This document shows positions 62,202-64,000 of a stretch of 64,000 bases of DNA, piece by piece (positions within the stretch are counted from its first letter, which is position 1; each line of letters begins with the position of its first letter). Source of the DNA: Arcobacter siniprincipis (GTDB lineage: Bacteria > Campylobacterota > Campylobacteria > Campylobacterales > Arcobacteraceae). The notes under the pieces are model-generated. The model was not told the DNA's origin, ran no database searches, and saw only the letters and a list, made by a program, of their open reading frames with translations. Made by a program: the position numbers and the translations under genes. The stretch spans positions 496,001-560,000 of the forward strand of contig NZ_CP182343.1 in assembly GCF_048571125.1 (NCBI RefSeq). The letters run 5' to 3'.

Positions 62202-62830
62202 GATAAGTTAGATTTCTTTAAAAGTAATAAAGAAAGAAGAGTTTCATATAAAACATCTTGTGAATGGTTATATCGAAATTGAGACTCTTTTAAATGCAAA
62301 AATAAGTTATTTTTGTTTAGTCCTCTAAATTTCTTTAATCTATTTTGAATAAAATCTTGAATGCTCTCATCACTTTTTGTAAGATACAATAAGGTATATT
62401 TATTCTTTTTTTTATCAAATGAAACTTTTGCAGAATTGGTTTTTTTACTATTTTGTAATTGTAAATGAATATTTTCATTTATAAACTCTTGAAGATTTGG
62501 AAAAATATTTTCACTATTTTCAAAAATAAAAGCTTTCTTTTGGTATTCAATAAAATAGTTAATGTATGGTCCATTTTTTACATATTTTATTAAAAAGCTA
62601 TTATTAGATAAATGATTATTTTTCAATAAATAAAATATTTCATCTTCTTTTGAAAGTAATAATGATCTAATAATTTTATAATAATTATTTATAGTTTGTC
62701 TACTTAGATTTAATTTTTGAGCCGTTTGTATTGCTGTATAATCTTCTGTAAAATATTTACAAATCTTTTTTAAAACAGTAGTATCGATTTTGGCATTTTT
62801 TAAATAATTTAATATTTCATTGTTACTCAT
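62159..62830 (-). CDS. Degenerate IS1595-type transposase-like HTH protein
   Basis: A 223-residue protein. The N-terminus has an HTH (TAIQTAQKLNLSRQTINNYY), and the C-terminus matches the end of IS1595/ISXO2 transposases (FIQNRLKKFRGLNKNNLFLH, LKESQFRYNHSQDVLYETLL). The middle (about residues 75-155) is shorter than in active enzymes, and I see no DDE-type catalytic Asp/Glu pattern and no Zn ribbon. The reading frame is otherwise open and ends tidily. It could be a decayed transposase or a captured DNA-binding protein. No terminal inverted repeats were found around it. Confidence 0.6.
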   Translation of the reverse strand: MSNNEILNYLKNAKIDTTVLKKICKYFTEDYTAIQTAQKLNLSRQTINNYYKIIRSLLLSKEDEIFYLLKNNHLSNNSFLIKYVKNGPYINYFIEYQKKAFIFENSENIFPNLQEFINENIHLQLQNSKKTNSAKVSFDKKKNKYTLLYLTKSDESIQDFIQNRLKKFRGLNKNNLFLHLKESQFRYNHSQDVLYETLLSLLLLKKSNLSYTSTLKQAPSLVL

Positions 62831-62883
62831 ACTTGAATTGTATGAAAAAACAATGGCTAAAGAATGTCTAAAAAAACAAATTC

Positions 62884-63039
62884 TTAATTTATAGGAAATT
62901 TCTTTTTCTCTTTAGAATTATTTTGTGAACCACAACCACAAGAACCACCACAACTCTTCTTTTTAAATAGTGATTTATATATGTAAGAAAGTGCAAGAAC
63001 AAAAATAATTACAGTAAAAAGTAGTTCATATAGACTCAT
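62884..63039 (-). CDS. FeoB-associated Cys-rich membrane protein
   Basis: A 51-residue protein. A single N-terminal helix (about 4-21, LLFTVIIFVLALSYIY) is followed by a basic stretch and SCGGSCGCGSQ with four cysteines, then a Lys-rich tail. This is the pattern of small FeoB-associated Cys-rich proteins, thought to aid ferrous iron uptake or sense the metal. The ATG at 63039 overlaps the stop of the 100-residue protein (ATGA), which strongly supports it as a real gene of the feo operon. Confidence 0.85.
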   Translation of the reverse strand: MSLYELLFTVIIFVLALSYIYKSLFKKKSCGGSCGCGSQNNSKEKKKFPIN

Positions 63040-63338
63040 TCTATAATCTCCTTACCTTTTATAGAGACAACATGCCCCTCTCCTGCATCAAAAACAACTT
63101 CATAAGACTCTTTTGGTTTATTAAAAGTAAATTCACTATTCTCATTCATAATACCCTCAATAATCTTTTCGTCATCATGCTTTACATACATTCTTACACC
63201 ACTTCCACTACTTCCATTTGAAAACCCACCTTCGCAAGTGATACTATCATCACCATTGTCAAAGCATGTCATGATGGCCGTATGTGCATCTAAACTACTT
63301 ATTAAAAGTATACTTGCTAGTAAAATTTTTTTAAACAT
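63036..63338 (-). CDS. Periplasmic Ig-like protein of the feo operon
   Basis: A 100-residue secreted protein: signal peptide to about residue 18 (LASILLISSLDA), then one beta domain with Cys25 and Cys35 (a likely disulfide) and the motifs GGFSNGSSGSGVRMYV and YEVVFDAGEGHVVSIK. It overlaps the end of feoB by 8 bases and the Cys-rich protein by 4. The same domain appears in the 161-residue protein of the PepSY operon (50832-51317). Function unknown; the position implies a periplasmic role in ferrous iron uptake. Confidence 0.78.
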   Translation of the reverse strand: MFKKILLASILLISSLDAHTAIMTCFDNGDDSITCEGGFSNGSSGSGVRMYVKHDDEKIIEGIMNENSEFTFNKPKESYEVVFDAGEGHVVSIKGKEIIE

Positions 63339-64000
63339 ATGTTTCCTTTTTTGTTGGTATTAATCCTAAAGCAAGAGTTATTAATATAATAAAGATATAA
63401 AAATAACCCATAGCTTCAATTTCTGATAAACTAAAAATTGTGCCCATTTGAAAAATAAAAATAGCACATATTAGTCCTAAAGTTATTGGATAAAATAGGG
63501 CAAATAACATCCATTTTAGAGAGTTTGTTTGGATTTTTATCATAATCATTGTGGCTATGCATGGAGGTGTCAATGCCATAAATATTATAATCGCCACAGC
63601 ACTTAGTGGAGAGTATGTATGATTATCTCCTAAAGAGTTATTTTGATTACTCTCATATAATGCACCAAGAGTTGAAACCGAACTTTCTCTTGCTGCAAAA
63701 GAGCTTAAAAATGCCACATTGATTTTCCAATCAAAGCCTGCATATTGGGTAACTGGAACAAAGAATTTTCCAATAGAACCTAAAAAAGAATTCTCAATTT
63801 TATTGTTTTTTAATTCTCTTAGTAATTTTTTTCTTGTATTTAAAAGTATTTTTAACGCTTTATTTATTTTTCTAGCTTCTTTATTTTTATTAGGTTTAGC
63901 AAAAAGAAAAAACAGTTGATTTTTATCTTGAAATTTTTCATCAATAGCTTTTGAAACAGTTACATCTTTTGTATTCATTTTTTCATATTTATATTGAGTA
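63331..64000 (-). CDS. feoB: Ferrous iron transporter FeoB, C-terminal part (5' end beyond window)
   Basis: The frame runs open to the window edge, so the internal ATG at 63978 is not a start. The visible ~222 residues match the C-terminal membrane domain of FeoB: SFLGSIGKFFVPVTQYAGFD, FLSSFAARESSVSTLGALYE (Gate-type motif) and MALTPPCIATMIMI, with further helices to the end. The N-terminal GTPase lies outside the window. It imports Fe2+ across the inner membrane. It is followed by two small accessory genes with overlapping ends. Confidence 0.92.
   Translation of the reverse strand, partial: TQYKYEKMNTKDVTVSKAIDEKFQDKNQLFFLFAKPNKNKEARKINKALKILLNTRKKLLRELKNNKIENSFLGSIGKFFVPVTQYAGFDWKINVAFLSSFAARESSVSTLGALYESNQNNSLGDNHTYSPLSAVAIIIFMALTPPCIATMIMIKIQTNSLKWMLFALFYPITLGLICAIFIFQMGTIFSLSEIEAMGYFYIFIILITLALGLIPTKKETYV

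Noticed and set aside
62159..62883. A complete IS1595 insertion sequence
   Set aside because: No terminal inverted repeats or target duplication were found and the catalytic core is missing.
63331..63978. A complete 215-residue protein starting at 63978
   Set aside because: The frame continues open to the window edge and the sequence is the C-terminal part of FeoB.

Overview
The window is about 28-30% G+C, densely coded, and looks like chromosome of a Campylobacterota member close to Arcobacter (Arcobacteraceae). The basis is gene content typical of that group: a three-gene cytochrome bc1 operon with a di-haem cytochrome c1, a stand-alone atpB, an AddA-type helicase-nuclease, type III pantothenate kinase, trmD next to rplS, split ThrE exporters and 7TM-DISM histidine kinases. 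No tRNA, rRNA, CRISPR array or complete insertion sequence was seen. No gene-free stretch exceeds 300 bases; the longest gaps are about 180 bases and hold promoters, terminators or hairpins.

Region 1 (1-29500) is mostly housekeeping. It holds moeA-queC-queD-queE (molybdenum cofactor and preQ0/queuosine), a small membrane protein with rsmE, and an orphan response regulator. A two-subunit cytochrome-bd-like oxidase with a fused haem-c domain follows, then petABC (bc1), argB-thrC, addA, thiE, atpB, ilvA and a metE operon. After these come trmD-rplS (with a hairpin leader before rplS), a nucleoside-phosphorylase-like gene with a spore-photoproduct-lyase-like radical SAM gene, a zinc/manganese-type ABC pair, DedA, an SDR, mgtE and the two halves of a ThrE exporter.

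Region 2 (29588-43442) is a siderophore-uptake island. An AraC regulator and a divergent TonB-dependent receptor occur twice with matching intergenic regions. A DmeR/DmeF-like metal-efflux pair sits between the copies. The second copy runs on into two ABC half-transporters of the YbtP/YbtQ (PchH/PchI) kind and two MFS transporters, the first AmpG/FptX/YbtX-like. No siderophore biosynthesis genes are present, so scavenging of foreign siderophores is the simplest reading.

Region 3 (43436-50754) is mixed: mntP, an amino-acid ABC binding protein and permease without an ATPase, coaX, short-form hisG, a methyltransferase, an FmdE-like protein, trpS and a TAXI-type binding protein.

Region 4 (50832-64000) is a second iron region. 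Two tandem AraC-plus-receptor pairs run into a small membrane protein, a PepSY membrane protein (FpvG/PiuB type) and a membrane-anchored periplasmic protein. A response regulator/7TM-DISM kinase pair and a degenerate IS1595-transposase-like protein follow. The window ends in a feo operon: the 3' part of feoB, a small periplasmic protein and an unlisted 51-residue Cys-rich FeoB-associated protein. The periplasmic proteins of the PepSY and feo operons appear to share one domain. Fur-box-like AT palindromes lie before every receptor gene.

All functions are read from sequence motifs and gene order without database searches. Start codons were revised where a ribosome-binding site or family length argued for it.
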